Shown one piece after another: positions 9,681 through 21,013 of a stretch of DNA of 64,000 nt (position 1 is the first letter of the stretch; each line of letters opens with the position of its first letter). Below the pieces are notes generated by a model. The model ran no database searches. It was not told where the DNA came from and was given only the letters and a program-made list of their open reading frames with translations. A program made the translations under genes and the position numbers. This stretch comes from Providencia rettgeri (GTDB lineage: Bacteria > Pseudomonadota > Gammaproteobacteria > Enterobacterales > Enterobacteriaceae): NCBI RefSeq assembly GCF_013702265.1, contig NZ_CP059348.1, positions 1,178,001 through 1,242,000 on the forward strand, read 5' to 3'.

Positions 9681-10196
9681 TCAGTCTTTTATGCTATCGA
9701 GTTTTGCTAATAATTTGCGCATCAGCTTGTCGAGCAGCTGTTTTTCATCAATATCCAATGAAGACCAGATATCGATCAATGCTTTATGTTGTGGTGGTAA
9801 TAATCCACTGAGAAACTCAGAGCCTTTTTCAGTTAAGTGCAAATGTAAGCAACGACGGTCGTTATGGCTTTCTTTACGCTCAATCCAACCATTTTTTTCT
9901 AATTCATCGGCAATACGTGTCGCGTTAGTCCGTGAAGAACCTAATGCTGCACTGAGTTCAGATGGCTGAATGCTATGAGAATCTTTGGTATCAAGGATCA
10001 TGAGCGCCATAAATAGCGTTTCATTGACGCCCTGAGCTCTTAGCATATTGTTACGTGATTCCAACAGTTTTCCATGAACGTGCATGCATAAGCGCGTCAA
10101 TAAAATTTCTTGGTAAGGGATAGTATTTTCCAGTGAAGTTTGTTGCGCGACGCGAGCGTTAAGTAATTCTTCTGTCGGTGTAAATGAACTTTCCAT
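9681..10196 (-). CDS. emrR: MarR-family repressor EmrR (MprA)
   Basis: EmrR represses the emrRAB operon and is released by uncouplers and other hydrophobic ligands. The MarR winged helix is visible at about residues 50-140, with recognition-helix sequence [20 protein letters not shown] and wing [17 protein letters not shown], both nearly identical to E. coli MprA. The length is 171 residues against 176 in E. coli. The start is ATG at 10196. It is the first gene of the leftward emr cluster, and a 660-bp AT-rich gap lies upstream. Confidence 0.96.
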   Translation of the reverse strand: MESSFTPTEELLNARVAQQTSLENTIPYQEILLTRLCMHVHGKLLESRNNMLRAQGVNETLFMALMILDTKDSHSIQPSELSAALGSSRTNATRIADELEKNGWIERKESHNDRRCLHLHLTEKGSEFLSGLLPPQHKALIDIWSSLDIDEKQLLDKLMRKLLAKLDSIKD

Positions 10197-10856
10197 TATT
10201 TGGATACCTTATTAGTTTCAGTTGGTAAGATTTCAACTGTAATCAACCATGTGAATGGTATATTAAAAGATAGAATTAGCAATTATACTTAATTAATTTC
10301 ATCCATTTTATTTTGACAATGATACATCATTCATAAATTTTATGAATGTGTTTTAACGCATTTAGTATAGTTCAATTAACAATCACTGCTTTCTTACTAT
10401 CATGTAGGTAAATAGATGAAAATATAATTGCGTTTTATACGACAAATAAAATCATATAAAACAATATATAATCACATCGCATTAACTCAATACCATTTTT
10501 TTTATTACTCAATAATTACAAGATAGAAGGATCTTTCTGTTTTTTGGGGGAAATACCCTAGAAAGGCATCTAGGGTATTGAGTAATACCGAATTAATATT
10601 TTATGGGTAAGAAGTATACCATTTGATAAAGATATACTTTTTGCTTAACTGTGTCACTTATTAACTTTTTCTAGGTAAATTATACCTTGAACCAATTATT
10701 TATCATTGTTAGCTATTCAACATGATGATTATTATCACAGTGCCATAATAATAGGCTAAATAATGTGCACATGAAGAATAAATGAAATATTAAATGAGTA
10801 TAGAGTTCTATAGCAGCCAAATAGATGTCTGCTATAGATATAAATGAATGAAGTAA
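10197..10856. other. 660-bp intergenic region with nested inverted repeats
   Basis: AT-rich sequence between the YgaY-like gene (stop at 10857) and emrR (start at 10196). I see no gene. It holds a perfect 21-bp palindrome (10328-10348: CATTCATAAA, one central base, TTTATGAATG), close enough to emrR to be a regulatory site. It also holds a cluster of repeats around 10486-10586. An 11-bp-arm hairpin (10552-10562 with 10569-10579) competes with a long-range pair (10504-10514 with 10576-10586) and with CTCAATACC (10486-10494) against GGTATTGAG (10574-10582). Confidence 0.7.
10328..10348. promoter_or_regulatory. perfect palindrome upstream of emrR
   Basis: 10-bp arms CATTCATAAA and TTTATGAATG flank a single central T. 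It is centred 142 bp upstream of the emrR start. It could be an operator, but I cannot match it to a known EmrR site. A TTGACA at 10313-10318 lies beside it. Confidence 0.4.
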
Positions 10857-12056
10857 TTACTGTTCAGAGGTAATTGTTGGATCGAATCGAGAGCCGATTG
10901 CCCAAATGATTAAACTGATGCCAGTGATAATAACACCTGAAATAGCGACGCCCATCCAGCCTGCATGTTCATAGGCATAACCTGAAAGTAATGAGCCAAG
11001 TGCTCCACCAATAAAATAACTGGTCATATAGCCGGCAGTTAAGCGATTTCGTGCTTCAGGCATAATACGGTAAAGCGTGCTTTGGTTAGTCACATGAACG
11101 CCTTGAATGGCCAAATCAAGCACTAAGATACCGATAATAAAAGCGATGAGTGAATATTTTGCTAGGCCAATCGGGATCCACGATAGCAACAAGAGAATTA
11201 GCCCTAGGGTGGTAACTAATTTGCCTTTACCCTTATCCACTAAGTGTCCGGCTTGGGTTGCCATTAATGCGCCTGCTGCGCCAACCAGACCAAATAACCC
11301 GATAGTGCCCTCTGAATAATTAAAAGGTGGACTAGCTAATAAGAATGCCATCGCCGTCCATAATAGTGCAAAGTTAGCGAAAGTGAGGGCACCTAGTAGT
11401 GCTCGAGTCGCTAAGACTGGTGTAGTAAAAAACAGGCGTCCGATAGAGCCAATAAGTTGAAAATAGTTAAGCTCCGTTTTTTGGTGATAGCGCGGTAATT
11501 TAAGTGCCAAAATTAGGATCAGAAGCATCATTAATCCAAAGGCAACCCAGTAAATTGCTCGCCAACCGCCTATCATTGCCACGCCACCAGAGATAGTTCG
11601 GGCAAGTAAGATACCAAGAAGTAATCCACTCATAATGGTGCCTACCGCTTTACCTCGCTGGTGAGGTTTTGCAATAGAAGCAGCCATAGGAACAAGAACT
11701 TGGGCGACAACGGAGAATAACCCTGTGAGGGCGGTACCGAGAAGAATTTGCCAGATATTGTCAGAAAGTGCGGTGATCAATAAACCACTGGCTGACAATG
11801 TTGTCATCACGATGATCAATTTTTTGCGTTCAAAAAGATCACCAAGAGGAACAAGGAAAAGTAACCCAACGGCGTAACCTAATTGGGCGGCGGTCACAAT
11901 AAAGCCGGCCATGTTGGTTGTTAGGTTGAATTGGAGTGCGATGGTGTCTAACAGGGGTTGTGCGTAATAGTTACTGGCAACGACCAGCCCAGTGGCGATG
12001 GCCATTAAGAGCGTTAAGCCCGCAGTCAGTTCCGCTTGTGGTGTTTTCATGCTCAT
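10857..12056 (-). CDS. ygaY: MFS transporter, YgaY-like
   Basis: Twelve-helix major facilitator of 399 residues. Motif A of the cytoplasmic loop 2-3 is visible as LGDLFERKKLI near residue 73. The first helices (LMAIATGLVVASNYYAQPLLDTIA) match the family that includes E. coli YgaY, YnfM-type and Bcr-like carriers. In E. coli K-12 ygaY is a broken gene beside emrRAB. Here the frame is intact in the same neighbourhood, which supports the name. The substrate is unknown, and drug or metabolite export is the family norm. The start is ATG at 12056 or 12050, with no strong Shine-Dalgarno at either. It is separately transcribed from emrR. Confidence 0.75.
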   Translation of the reverse strand: MSMKTPQAELTAGLTLLMAIATGLVVASNYYAQPLLDTIALQFNLTTNMAGFIVTAAQLGYAVGLLFLVPLGDLFERKKLIIVMTTLSASGLLITALSDNIWQILLGTALTGLFSVVAQVLVPMAASIAKPHQRGKAVGTIMSGLLLGILLARTISGGVAMIGGWRAIYWVAFGLMMLLILILALKLPRYHQKTELNYFQLIGSIGRLFFTTPVLATRALLGALTFANFALLWTAMAFLLASPPFNYSEGTIGLFGLVGAAGALMATQAGHLVDKGKGKLVTTLGLILLLLSWIPIGLAKYSLIAFIIGILVLDLAIQGVHVTNQSTLYRIMPEARNRLTAGYMTSYFIGGALGSLLSGYAYEHAGWMGVAISGVIITGISLIIWAIGSRFDPTITSEQ

Positions 12057-12200
12057 TATGCTTCGGATATGAATGTTATTTTATGATCTTGTGGGTAGGC
12101 ATTAAGCCTATCCCACTATGACCGTTTATAGTATTAATGATTTAAGTGATTTTATTATTTTTTTCAAAAGATTGATGCGAGATATTTTTGTTGATGTTAT

Positions 12201-13184
<984 letters not shown>

Positions 13185-15332
13185 TTACAGTGAGCAGGAG
13201 ACGCAGCCTTCGACTTCGGTGCCTTCAAGTGCAGTCTGACGTAATCGAATGTAATACAAGGTTTTGATCCCTTTTCGCCATGCGTATATTTGGGCTTTAT
13301 TGATATCGCGGGTGGTGGCATTGCCATCAAAAAATAGGGTTAGTGATAAACCTTGATCGACATGCTGGGTGGCCTCGGCATAGGTATCAATAATTTTCTC
13401 AGGACCAATCTGATAAGCATCTTGGTAGTATTTGAGATTCTCATTGGTCATAAAAGGGGCTGGGTAGTAAACACGCCCAATTTTACCTTCTTTACGAATT
13501 TCGATAGGCGCTACCACAGGATGAATGCTGGAGGTAGCATTATTGATATAAGAGATAGATCCTGTTGGCGGAATGGCCTGCAAGTTTTGATTGTAAATTC
13601 CATGGGTCATCACGGACTGTTTTAATGTCTGCCAGTCCGCCTGTGTTGGTATTTCGATGCCCGAACGTCGGAATAATTCCTGCACGGTTTGGGTCTTTGG
13701 TGACCAGGTTTTGTTGATATATTTATCAAAATACTCGCCACTGGCGTAGGTGGACATTTCAAAACCATCAAAGGTTTGTTGACGTTCAATAGCCAATTGG
13801 TTAGAGGTTTTTAAGGCGTGGTATGCCACGGTGTAAAAGTAGATATTGGTAAAATCTAACCCTTCTTCAGAACCATAATGAATATGCTCACGGGCTAAGA
13901 AACCATGCAAATTCATTTGCCCTAAACCAATAGCGTGAGATTGTTGGTTGCCTTTAGCAATAGACGGAACGGAACGAATATTGCTCATATCAGAGACGGC
14001 AGTTAGGGCGCGAACAGCAGTATCAATCGAGCGTGAAAAATCAGGAGAATCCATGGTTTTGGCGATGTTCATGGAGCCTAAGTTACAGCTAATGTCTTTA
14101 CCGATATGTTGGTAGCTTAAATCTTCTTCATAAAGGCTCGGCTGGTTTACCTGTAAAATCTCAGAGCACAAGTTACTCATATTGATTCGGCCTGCAATCG
14201 GATTAGCACGGTTAGCGGTATCCTCAAACAAAATGTAGGGATAGCCAGATTCAAATTGTATTTCGGCTATAGTCTGGAAAAATTCTCGAGCATTAATTTT
14301 GAATTTCTTGATGGCTTTGTTATTCACCATTTCATGATACTTTTCTGTCACGCTGATTTCAGACATCGGTACCCCATAGACTTTTTGGATGTCATAGGGA
14401 GAAAACAGGTACATGTCTTCATTGTTTTTAGCGAGCTGGAAAGTGATATCGGGGATCACGACCCCAAGTGAAAGCGTTTTAATACGAATTTTTTCATCCG
14501 CATTTTCCCGTTTGGTATCTAAAAATCGCAGGATATCAGGGTGATGAGCATGAAGATACACCGCACCAGCACCTTGTCTTGCTCCTAGCTGATTGGCATA
14601 GGAAAAGGCATCTTCCAGCATTTTCATCACCGGAACCACGCCAGATGATTGGTTTTCTATCTGTTTAATCGGCGCGCCTTGTTCGCGTAAATTACTCATC
14701 AAGAAAGCGACCCCCCCTCCGCGTTTGGAGAGTTGTAGGGCCGAGTTCACGGATCGCCCAATAGACTCCATATTGTCTTCTATACGCAGTAAAAAGCAGG
14801 AAATAAGCTCACCTCGTTGCTTTTTACCGCCGTTAAGAAATGTGGGAGTGGCAGGTTGAAAACGTCCGCTAATGATTTCGTCCACTAAGAGCGTCGCGAG
14901 GGATTTTGAGCCTTGCGCCAAAGCCAGTGCAACCATACAAACCCGGTCTTCATAACGCTCAAGATAGCGCTCACCATCGAAGGTTTTTAGGGTGTAACTG
15001 GTGTAATACTTAAAGGCGCCCAAAAAGGTTTGGAAGCGAAATTTGTGGGCGTAGGCTTGCTTGAAAAGCTGTTTGATAAATGGGAAATCGTATTGTGCGA
15101 GCACCTCTTCTTCGTAGTAATTTTCATTGACTAAGAAATCGAGTTTTTCTTTTAAATCGTGAAAAAAGACCGTGTTTTGATTTACATGCTGGCGGAAATA
15201 GAGATGTGCAGCTTGTTTGTCTTTATCTAGCTGTAAGCGACCTTCATTATCATAAAGGTTCAGCATCGCATTGAGCGCGTGGTAGTCCGCATTGCGATTG
15301 TTATTTAGGTGACTGTGCTGTGGGTTATCCAT
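13185..15332 (-). CDS. nrdE: class Ib ribonucleoside-diphosphate reductase large subunit NrdE
   Basis: Catalytic subunit that reduces NDPs to dNDPs. The length of 715 is that of E. coli NrdE (714). The active-site finger and radical-path features are present: NLCSEIL and NLGSMN in the barrel, and the C-terminal redox pair EGCVSCSL that NrdH re-reduces. The short N-terminus, with no ATP-cone regulatory domain, is typical of class Ib. The ATG at 15332 overlaps the end of nrdI by 8 bp, so translation is probably coupled. Confidence 0.97.
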   Translation of the reverse strand: MDNPQHSHLNNNRNADYHALNAMLNLYDNEGRLQLDKDKQAAHLYFRQHVNQNTVFFHDLKEKLDFLVNENYYEEEVLAQYDFPFIKQLFKQAYAHKFRFQTFLGAFKYYTSYTLKTFDGERYLERYEDRVCMVALALAQGSKSLATLLVDEIISGRFQPATPTFLNGGKKQRGELISCFLLRIEDNMESIGRSVNSALQLSKRGGGVAFLMSNLREQGAPIKQIENQSSGVVPVMKMLEDAFSYANQLGARQGAGAVYLHAHHPDILRFLDTKRENADEKIRIKTLSLGVVIPDITFQLAKNNEDMYLFSPYDIQKVYGVPMSEISVTEKYHEMVNNKAIKKFKINAREFFQTIAEIQFESGYPYILFEDTANRANPIAGRINMSNLCSEILQVNQPSLYEEDLSYQHIGKDISCNLGSMNIAKTMDSPDFSRSIDTAVRALTAVSDMSNIRSVPSIAKGNQQSHAIGLGQMNLHGFLAREHIHYGSEEGLDFTNIYFYTVAYHALKTSNQLAIERQQTFDGFEMSTYASGEYFDKYINKTWSPKTQTVQELFRRSGIEIPTQADWQTLKQSVMTHGIYNQNLQAIPPTGSISYINNATSSIHPVVAPIEIRKEGKIGRVYYPAPFMTNENLKYYQDAYQIGPEKIIDTYAEATQHVDQGLSLTLFFDGNATTRDINKAQIYAWRKGIKTLYYIRLRQTALEGTEVEGCVSCSL

Positions 15333-15753
15333 TGATCTGCTCCTTTGTGTGAGCCCAGAATGTTTTTAATCCTTGTTTTACAGATTGCACATCGCGCTCT
15401 GTGCCTAATAATTCAAACCGATAGAGAAAGGGGATTGCGCATTTTTGAGCGATAATGTTGCCGGCAATGGCATAAGCCTCCCCAAAGTTGGTATTACCCG
15501 CGGCGATGACTCCGCGAATTAACGTACGGTTTGCTGCGATATTAAGAAAGTGCACCACTTCTTTAGGCACAGCGCCATGAGCGGTTCCACCGCCATAGGT
15601 CGGCAGCAACAGCACATAGGGTTGTGAGGCGAAAAGCGCATTTTCGGGTAGATGACCAATGGGAATACGAGTGGCTGGCAGTTGCAATTTTTCGACGAAT
15701 CGATGGCAATTACCCGAGCGACTCGAGAAATAAATTAGCGGTTGAGTGGCCAT
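15325..15753 (-). CDS. nrdI: flavodoxin-like NrdI
   Basis: NrdI is the flavodoxin-like protein that supplies superoxide to assemble the Mn(III)2-tyrosyl radical cofactor of NrdF. The FMN-binding loop [17 protein letters not shown] is at residues 7-23, and the second loop [15 protein letters not shown] is near residue 50. The length of 142 is close to E. coli NrdI (136). The ATG at 15753 has GAGAGG upstream. It lies 11 bp after nrdH and overlaps nrdE. Confidence 0.96.
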   Translation of the reverse strand: MATQPLIYFSSRSGNCHRFVEKLQLPATRIPIGHLPENALFASQPYVLLLPTYGGGTAHGAVPKEVVHFLNIAANRTLIRGVIAAGNTNFGEAYAIAGNIIAQKCAIPFLYRFELLGTERDVQSVKQGLKTFWAHTKEQING

Positions 15754-15764
15754 TTCAACCTCTC

Positions 15765-15992
15765 TTACTCAATCAGTGCATTGATTTTATCGGGGCGGAA
15801 GCCTGACCAATGCTGCTCCCCAACAATGACGACGGGAAGCTGCTGATAACCTAGTTTTTTTATGAACTCAATGGCTTGGTTATCTTCAGAAAGGTCGATA
15901 ATGGTGTACGGTAATTGCTTGCGCTCAAACGCTTGGTAGGTGGCATTACACTGGACGCAGTTGGGTTTACTATAAATGGTAATCTCAGTCAT
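15765..15992 (-). CDS. nrdH: glutaredoxin-like NrdH
   Basis: Small thioredoxin-fold reductant of NrdE. The redox motif is CVQC near the N-terminus ([13 protein letters not shown]) and the C-terminal signature is [10 protein letters not shown]. The frame extends to a GTG at 16001, but the ATG at 15992 has AAGGTG 6-7 nt upstream and aligns with the E. coli start (75 residues here, 81 in E. coli). It is the first gene of nrdHIEF. NrdR and Fur boxes lie 70-140 bp upstream. Confidence 0.95.
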   Translation of the reverse strand: MTEITIYSKPNCVQCNATYQAFERKQLPYTIIDLSEDNQAIEFIKKLGYQQLPVVIVGEQHWSGFRPDKINALIE

Positions 15993-16060
15993 TTTTTTCA
16001 CCTTAACATTTTCAGAACGTGGTAGTTACGTAATGGTGGTGTGTCGAAGATGATTGGATC

Positions 16061-16101
16061 CTATATATAGATAAAAAATATTTCAACCATACAATATATA
16101 G
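16061..16101 (-). promoter_or_regulatory. pair of NrdR boxes of nrdHIEF
   Basis: Box 1 core CTATATATAG (16061-16070, perfect palindrome) and box 2 core CAATATATAG (16092-16101, within ACAATATATAGTGG). They are 31 bp apart from start to start, about three helical turns, as expected for paired NrdR sites. NrdR is known to repress the nrd operons of E. coli. Confidence 0.8.
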
Positions 16102-16113
16102 TGGTTTCTTTAT

Positions 16114-16132
16114 TTGAATGATAATCATTCGA
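16114..16132 (-). promoter_or_regulatory. Fur box of nrdHIEF
   Basis: The 19-mer matches the Fur consensus at 13 consecutive central positions (AATGATAATCATT, 16117-16129) and lies inside a palindrome, GAATGATAATCATTC (16116-16130). E. coli nrdHIEF is Fur-repressed, so induction under iron limitation is expected here. Confidence 0.8.
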
Positions 16133-16289
16133 ATTATTGTCTATGCTGTTATTAACATTGGAAATAAAAAAATTCAGGGGGAGATGATTCAGTTAGCTAC
16201 ACTGAGAAAAAATATCATTGCAAAGTAGAAATAATTTACCTTATAACTGTATATACAATCAGGTAAATGAATCCTTTTGAGGAGATGTT

Positions 16290-16748
16290 ATGTACCATCA
16301 ATATTTAGTAGCCCCAGAAAACTTTCCGAAACCGTGGATCCATATTACGGCTGATGATGAAGGTGTGACGAGTATCTATTTTGTTGATGAAAAAACGGAG
16401 AAGGAGTCGAAAAACGAATTCTCAAAGCAGTGTGCGAAAGAACTAAAAGAATATTTTAATCATAAGCGGAAAGTGTTTTCGGTTAAATTGAATCCACAAG
16501 GTACTGAATTTCAGAAAAAAGTCTGGAAGCATTTGTGCGAAATTCCTTATGGTGAGCGCTGGAGTTATAAAGATCTCGCCTTAAAACTGGGCTCAGTTAA
16601 CTATTGTCGAGCCGTCGGTATGGCCAATTCTCGTAACCCTATATCTTTGATTGTGCCTTGCCATCGTGTCTTAGGACATGACGGAAAGCTGGTGGGGTAT
16701 ACGGGGGGATTGGATATTAAAGATTGGTTACTTATTCATGAGAAGTAA
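16290..16748 (+). CDS. ogt: methylated-DNA--protein-cysteine methyltransferase Ogt
   Basis: Suicidal repair protein that moves an alkyl group from O6-alkylguanine or O4-alkylthymine to its own cysteine. The active-site motif IVPCHRVLG places the acceptor Cys at residue 124. The helix-turn-helix DNA-binding helix WSYKDLALKLGSVNYCRAVG (91-110) with its arginine finger precedes it, and LVGYTGGLDIKDWLL follows. The length is 152, slightly shorter than E. coli Ogt (171). The ATG at 16290 has a strong GAGGAG. It diverges from nrdH. Orthology to Ogt rather than the C-terminal Ada domain rests on size and the single-domain layout. Confidence 0.88.
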   Translation: MYHQYLVAPENFPKPWIHITADDEGVTSIYFVDEKTEKESKNEFSKQCAKELKEYFNHKRKVFSVKLNPQGTEFQKKVWKHLCEIPYGERWSYKDLALKLGSVNYCRAVGMANSRNPISLIVPCHRVLGHDGKLVGYTGGLDIKDWLLIHEK

Positions 16749-16964
16749 ACGCTAAAAAATTAACCATGAGTAATACTTACCTTTGCATTAATTACTATTA
16801 TTAAGAATTATCCCCGTTTTCTGGGCGAAAGAGGTGGATAAATAATATTTTTTTATCATTTAAATCAATTTTCGTGATCTAGGTTGTAGACAAGCCAGTT
16901 ATATATTTGATGTACTGAGCTTGATACAGATGGTGTGTCTATTTTATTTTAAAGGTAATATTTG

Positions 16965-17174
16965 ATGTCTAAAGTTAAAGGTAACGTTAAGTGGTTCAAT
17001 GAGTCCAAAGGTTTTGGTTTTATCACTCCAGAAGATGGTAGCAAAGATGTTTTTGTTCACTTCTCTGCGATTTCTGGCGACGGTTTCAAAACCTTAGCAG
17101 AAGGCCAAAAAGTTGAATTTGAAATCACTGAAGGCGCGAAAGGTCCATCAGCTGCTAACGTTGTCTCTTTGTAA
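16965..17174 (+). CDS. cspE: cold-shock-family RNA chaperone CspE
   Basis: A 69-residue OB-fold protein with RNP1 (KGFGFI) and RNP2 (VFVHF). It is almost identical to E. coli CspE, including [20 protein letters not shown]. It melts RNA secondary structure and acts as an antiterminator. The ATG at 16965 follows an in-frame TTG at 16962, and AAAGG lies upstream of the ATG, so the ATG is the start. As in E. coli, the gene lies near the lip cluster. A strong terminator follows. The 210-bp upstream gap probably holds a long 5' leader. Confidence 0.93.
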   Translation: MSKVKGNVKWFNESKGFGFITPEDGSKDVFVHFSAISGDGFKTLAEGQKVEFEITEGAKGPSAANVVSL

Positions 17175-17201
17175 TTAAATACTTAGAAACGAACAGCACT
17201 G

Positions 17202-17235
17202 AACTCGCACTAGCTTTGCTAGCGCGAGTTTTTTT
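17202..17235 (+). terminator. terminator of cspE
   Basis: Arms AACTCGC (17202-17208) and GCGAGTT (17224-17230) continue inward through CTAGC/GCTAG, and a run of T reaches 17235. Confidence 0.92.
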
Positions 17236-17293
17236 ATGGTTAAAATTGACCTAATGATATTTTTTATTGGTGATAAATTAGGTAACTAATAAA

Positions 17294-17328
17294 AAACCCC
17301 AATGTGTAGTAATTCACAATTGGGGTTT
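17294..17328 (-). terminator. terminator of lipA
   Basis: Arms AAACCCCAAT (17294-17303) and ATTGGGGTTT (17319-17328). Read leftward the stem runs into TTTTTTATTAG. It lies 33 bp past the lipA stop. Confidence 0.9.
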
Positions 17329-17361
17329 CTTTTAATCACTATTTTGACGAAAAGATTAATA

Positions 17362-18327
17362 TTATTTAACTTCTTCGCCTTTTGCTTGTAGATCGGCATG
17401 ATAGGAAGAGCGCACAAACGGGCCACAGGCTGCGTGAGTGAAGCCCATATCCATCGCTGCCTCTTTCATTTCATCGAACTCAGCAGGGCTTACATAGCGT
17501 TTAACGGGTAAATGGTGACGGCTTGGCTGCAAGTATTGCCCCAACGTTAACATAGTTACGCCATGACGGCGCAGATCACGCATCACTTCAATGATCTCTT
17601 CATTGGTTTCCCCTAAGCCCACCATTAGGCCGGATTTTGTTGGGATTTCAGGGTGCGCTTCTTTGAATTTTTCCAATAATTTCAGAGACCATTCGTAGTT
17701 AGCACCCGGGCGAACTTGGCGGTAAATACGCGGTACATTTTCAAGGTTGTGGTTAAACACATCCGGTGGTGTCGCGGTGAGAATTTCTAATGCGCGATCC
17801 ATACGTCCTCGGAAGTCAGGGACGAGAGTTTCAATTTTAATGGTCGGGCTTTTTTCTCGAATGGCACTGATACAGTCAGCGAAGTGCTGAGCACCGCCAT
17901 CACGTAAATCATCACGGTCAACGGAGGTAATAACCACATATCGCAGTGCCATATCTTTGATGGTTTGCGCTAATTTTACTGGTTCATTCGCATCAGGGGC
18001 ATTTGGTCGACCATGGGCAACGTCACAGAATGGGCAACGGCGAGTACAGATCGCACCTAAGATCATAAAGGTGGCGGTTCCGTGGTTAAAACATTCAGAG
18101 AGGTTAGGGCAGGAAGCTTCTTCGCAGACTGAGTGCAGGCCATTTTTACGCATTGCGGCTTTAATACCTTGAATTCGCGTAGAATCAGCTGGCAATCTGA
18201 TTTTCATCCAGTCAGGTTTACGTAGAATTTCTTCACGTTCCGTCACCACGTTTTTAACAGGGATCAGTGCCATTTTATCGGCGTCACGGTATTTAATTCC
18301 ACGCTCGATCTGAATTGGTTTACTCAT
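17362..18327 (-). CDS. lipA: lipoyl synthase LipA
   Basis: Radical-SAM enzyme that inserts two sulfurs at C6 and C8 of octanoyl groups bound to lipoyl domains. The auxiliary cluster cysteines are at 68, 73 and 79 ([12 protein letters not shown]), and the radical-SAM cluster CTRRCPFC is at 94-101. The conserved C-terminal serine ligand region RSSYHAD is present. The length of 321 equals E. coli LipA. The start is ATG at 18327. It lies 70 bp after lipB. The LysR-type gene ybeF that separates the two in E. coli is absent. Confidence 0.98.
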   Translation of the reverse strand: MSKPIQIERGIKYRDADKMALIPVKNVVTEREEILRKPDWMKIRLPADSTRIQGIKAAMRKNGLHSVCEEASCPNLSECFNHGTATFMILGAICTRRCPFCDVAHGRPNAPDANEPVKLAQTIKDMALRYVVITSVDRDDLRDGGAQHFADCISAIREKSPTIKIETLVPDFRGRMDRALEILTATPPDVFNHNLENVPRIYRQVRPGANYEWSLKLLEKFKEAHPEIPTKSGLMVGLGETNEEIIEVMRDLRRHGVTMLTLGQYLQPSRHHLPVKRYVSPAEFDEMKEAAMDMGFTHAACGPFVRSSYHADLQAKGEEVK

Positions 18328-18397
18328 AATGTGCCGGTTCCAGTTATCTGTTTGCCATTAAAATTTTTTTGAAAAATGTTAAAAAATTATAGCATTA

Positions 18398-19027
18398 TTA
18401 TTGAACAATATGAAATCCAAGTGTGTCACAGAACTGACTAATAAGCACTGGCTGAACATCGTTTAATGTAATGTTTGGCGACAGTGCTCTCACTTGTGTC
18501 ATTTTCAATTCACTATAACCACAAGGGTTAATGCGATTAAAAGGCTCGAGATCCATATCCACATTCAGCGCCAATCCATGGAATGAACAACCTTTTCGAA
18601 TACGTAAGCCAAGGGAGCAAATTTTGTCTCCGTTGACATAAACGCCGGGTGCATCAGGGCGCGGATACGCACTAATATTAAAATGGGCGAGGGTATTGAC
18701 CACGCAATTTTCTAGGGCGCTAACAAGCTCACGGACACCAATGTGGCTACGTTTTAGATCTATCATCACATACATGACTTGCTGACCGGGACCATGGTAA
18801 GTCACTTGTCCACCGCGATCACTTTGGATCACGGGGATATTGCCTGGCGCGAGAAGGTGTTCGGCTTTGCCAGCTTGCCCTTGGGTAAATACAGAAGGGT
18901 GCTGAACCAGCCAAATTTCGTCGCAGGTATCAGGGGTGCGGGATTCAGTAAATTGGTGCATTGCCTCAGATGTGCTCTCGTAGGGAGCCAGACCTAAGTC
19001 GCGGATGATGATGCTATTCTTCGACAA
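18398..19027 (-). CDS. lipB: octanoyltransferase LipB
   Basis: Transfers octanoate from acyl carrier protein to the lipoyl domains of 2-oxoacid dehydrogenases and the glycine cleavage H protein. Substrate-binding and catalytic motifs are visible: [18 protein letters not shown], the lysine in [11 protein letters not shown], and the catalytic cysteine in [15 protein letters not shown]. The start is TTG at 19027. The residues from it align without gap with the E. coli protein, which also uses a TTG start, so the rare codon looks conserved. The length is 209 against 213. Confidence 0.96.
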   Translation of the reverse strand: MSKNSIIIRDLGLAPYESTSEAMHQFTESRTPDTCDEIWLVQHPSVFTQGQAGKAEHLLAPGNIPVIQSDRGGQVTYHGPGQQVMYVMIDLKRSHIGVRELVSALENCVVNTLAHFNISAYPRPDAPGVYVNGDKICSLGLRIRKGCSFHGLALNVDMDLEPFNRINPCGYSELKMTQVRALSPNITLNDVQPVLISQFCDTLGFHIVQ

Positions 19028-19141
19028 AATTCGGTGTCCACAGGCTGTAAAGATGAATGGCAGTATAACGCTGTGAACGCGTTACCACCAGTTTGTCTTG
19101 TTATTAACTTGTTATTTTTTAGCTGATATTACGGATAATAA

Positions 19142-19166
19142 AAAACCGAGCCGGTGGCTCGGTTTT
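19142..19166 (-). terminator. terminator after ybeD
   Basis: Perfect 11-bp arms AAAACCGAGCC (19142-19152) and GGCTCGGTTTT (19156-19166) with a 3-nt loop. Leftward the T-run is extended (TTTTTTATTATCC). It separates ybeD from lipB. Confidence 0.93.
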
Positions 19167-19177
19167 CTTGTTGCTAA

Positions 19178-19441
19178 TTACAGCACAACTTTCACTAACT
19201 CTAATGCGCCTAACTCAGTGTAGAGCGTTTCAACTTGCTCAATATGAGTCGCGTTAATCGTAATAGAGACAGAATGGTAGTTACCTTTGCTGCTCGGTTT
19301 AACGTCTGGTGCATAATCACCTGGAGCATGGCGTTGAACCACTTCAATGACTTGGTCAACTAATTCTGGCTGCGCTAGGCCCATCACTTTGTAGGTCAAT
19401 GGACATGGGAACTCAAGCAGTTCACCTAATTTCGTTTTCAT
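19178..19441 (-). CDS. ybeD: conserved UPF0250 protein YbeD
   Basis: Small protein with an ACT-like fold by family knowledge; its function is unsettled. The frame runs back to 19516, but the ATG at 19441 ([14 protein letters not shown]) has AGGAGTG just upstream and gives 87 residues, the E. coli length. The central block [20 protein letters not shown] ([20 protein letters not shown] in E. coli) makes the identification firm. It is sandwiched between dacA and lipB, as in E. coli. Confidence 0.94.
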   Translation of the reverse strand: MKTKLGELLEFPCPLTYKVMGLAQPELVDQVIEVVQRHAPGDYAPDVKPSSKGNYHSVSITINATHIEQVETLYTELGALELVKVVL

Positions 19442-19592
19442 GGGCACTCCTAAAATATTGATTAGCGCCTGCATAAAAATTGGCTGGAAGAAAATAGATT
19501 TCGCCAGCCAATTCATTCCCCATCAGGGTTTGTATTCACTACAGGCTTTCAGATACAAACTATATGGGGTTAACTGATTTCAATTTCAAGTA

Positions 19593-20822
19593 TTAACCAA
19601 ACCAACGATGGAATAATAGTTTGATGTAGTCGATTAAACGACTGAAGAAACCGCCTTCTTCAACATCTTTTAATACCGCTAAAGGACGCTGTTCGATGGT
19701 TTTACCGTCTAATTGGAAGCTAATCGTTCCCACTTGCTGGCCTTTTTTCAGTGGCGCTTCGATTTCAGTGGTGGTTAATTCGTAGCTTGCTTTTAAGTCT
19801 TTTAAACGACCGCGAGGGATCGTGAGGTACAGGTCTTCAACCACACCTAGTTTAATTTCGCTGTCATCGCCAAACCAAACTGGGGCAGTGGCAAATTCGA
19901 CGCCAGCTTGCAGTGGTTTCACTGTTTCATAGAAGCGGAAGCCGTAAGTCAGTAATTTTTTGCTTTCTGCATCACGACCTTTGCTGCTCTTTCCACCCAT
20001 AACGACGGAAATAAGACGCATATCGCCATCTTTTGCGGAGGCAACTAAGTTATAACCTGCTGCATCAGTGTGACCCGTTTTGATCCCATCAACCGCAAGG
20101 CTCTTATCCCATAACAGACCATTACGGTTAGTTTGGCGGATATTGTTAAATGTGAATTCTTTTTCTTTATAAATTTCGTACTCTTCCGGCACATCACGGA
20201 TCAGCGCTTGGCCAATCAACGCCATATCACGAGCAGAGCTGTATTGACCCGCTGCATCGAGGCCATGAACGGTTTGGAAGTGCGTATTTTGCAGGCCCAG
20301 TTTATTCACGTAGGTGTTCATCAAGTTAACAAAGTTAGCTTGGTCCCCCGCGACATAGTCAGCCATAGCAACACAGGCATCATTACCGGATTGTAAGTTA
20401 ATACCACGGGTTAGCTGAGAGACACTCACGCGATCCCCTGGCTTTAAGAACATTAATGAAGAGCCTTTGAAAATTGGGTTGCCTGTCGCCCATGCATCAT
20501 CACCCACGGTGACCATGTCATTCGCGCCAATTTTACCTGATTTAATGGCTTGGCCGATGACATAGCTCGTCATCATTTTGGTCAAGCTAGCAGGGTCGCG
20601 GCGCTGATCTGCATTACTTTCGGCAAGCACTTTACCTGAATTGTAATCAATCAAGATATACGCTTCAGCATCGATAGCTGGAGCAGCAGGAACTGAAGTA
20701 TTTGGAAACGCTTCATTCGCATTTGCAAAAGTGACAGTAGAAACGATCAGTGCAGAAGCCAGCGCAGTCTGACGCACGATTTGTGGCAGAAAGACATTGC
20801 GTGATGAGGAGACATTTTTCAT
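19593..20822 (-). CDS. dacA: D-alanyl-D-alanine carboxypeptidase DacA (PBP5)
   Basis: Periplasmic membrane-anchored enzyme that trims the terminal D-Ala from peptidoglycan pentapeptides. It has a signal peptide (about residues 1-36, ending ANA), the nucleophile motif SLTK at 79-82, the SGN motif in [11 protein letters not shown], the KTG motif in [13 protein letters not shown], a beta-rich domain 2, and a C-terminal amphipathic anchor ([14 protein letters not shown]). The length of 409 is close to E. coli PBP5 (403). It follows rlpA after 190 bp that contain an interspersed palindromic repeat. Confidence 0.97.
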   Translation of the reverse strand: MKNVSSSRNVFLPQIVRQTALASALIVSTVTFANANEAFPNTSVPAAPAIDAEAYILIDYNSGKVLAESNADQRRDPASLTKMMTSYVIGQAIKSGKIGANDMVTVGDDAWATGNPIFKGSSLMFLKPGDRVSVSQLTRGINLQSGNDACVAMADYVAGDQANFVNLMNTYVNKLGLQNTHFQTVHGLDAAGQYSSARDMALIGQALIRDVPEEYEIYKEKEFTFNNIRQTNRNGLLWDKSLAVDGIKTGHTDAAGYNLVASAKDGDMRLISVVMGGKSSKGRDAESKKLLTYGFRFYETVKPLQAGVEFATAPVWFGDDSEIKLGVVEDLYLTIPRGRLKDLKASYELTTTEIEAPLKKGQQVGTISFQLDGKTIEQRPLAVLKDVEEGGFFSRLIDYIKLLFHRWFG

Positions 20823-20934
20823 GGTTGTATCATTACATCCAACATTCGGTTAACACAAGAAAGCGCAGTTTAGCAAAAGTTCGAAGGCAGATAAAAGAAG
20901 CTCTTGCGCTGTGCAGATAAATTTACGTTAGTTT

Positions 20935-21003
20935 ATACCCGTTGTACTTTAAGTTGCAGGGGGAGCTATCAATAATTTCCCCCAGCAACGTAAATTATTC
21001 GGT
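20935..21003. repeat. interspersed palindromic repeat between rlpA and dacA
   Basis: A sequence starting TATACCCGTTGTACTTTAAG and ending near AAATTATTCGG. It has a hairpin GTTGCAGGGGG (20954-20964) against CCCCCAGCAAC (20980-20990) with one mismatch. The flanks (TACTT-AAGTTGCAG and AATTATT) resemble the intergenic palindromic repeats common in Yersinia, Serratia and Photorhabdus, and those of the copy near 62.5 kb. Confidence 0.6.
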
Positions 21004-21013
21004 CATTGAGTGA

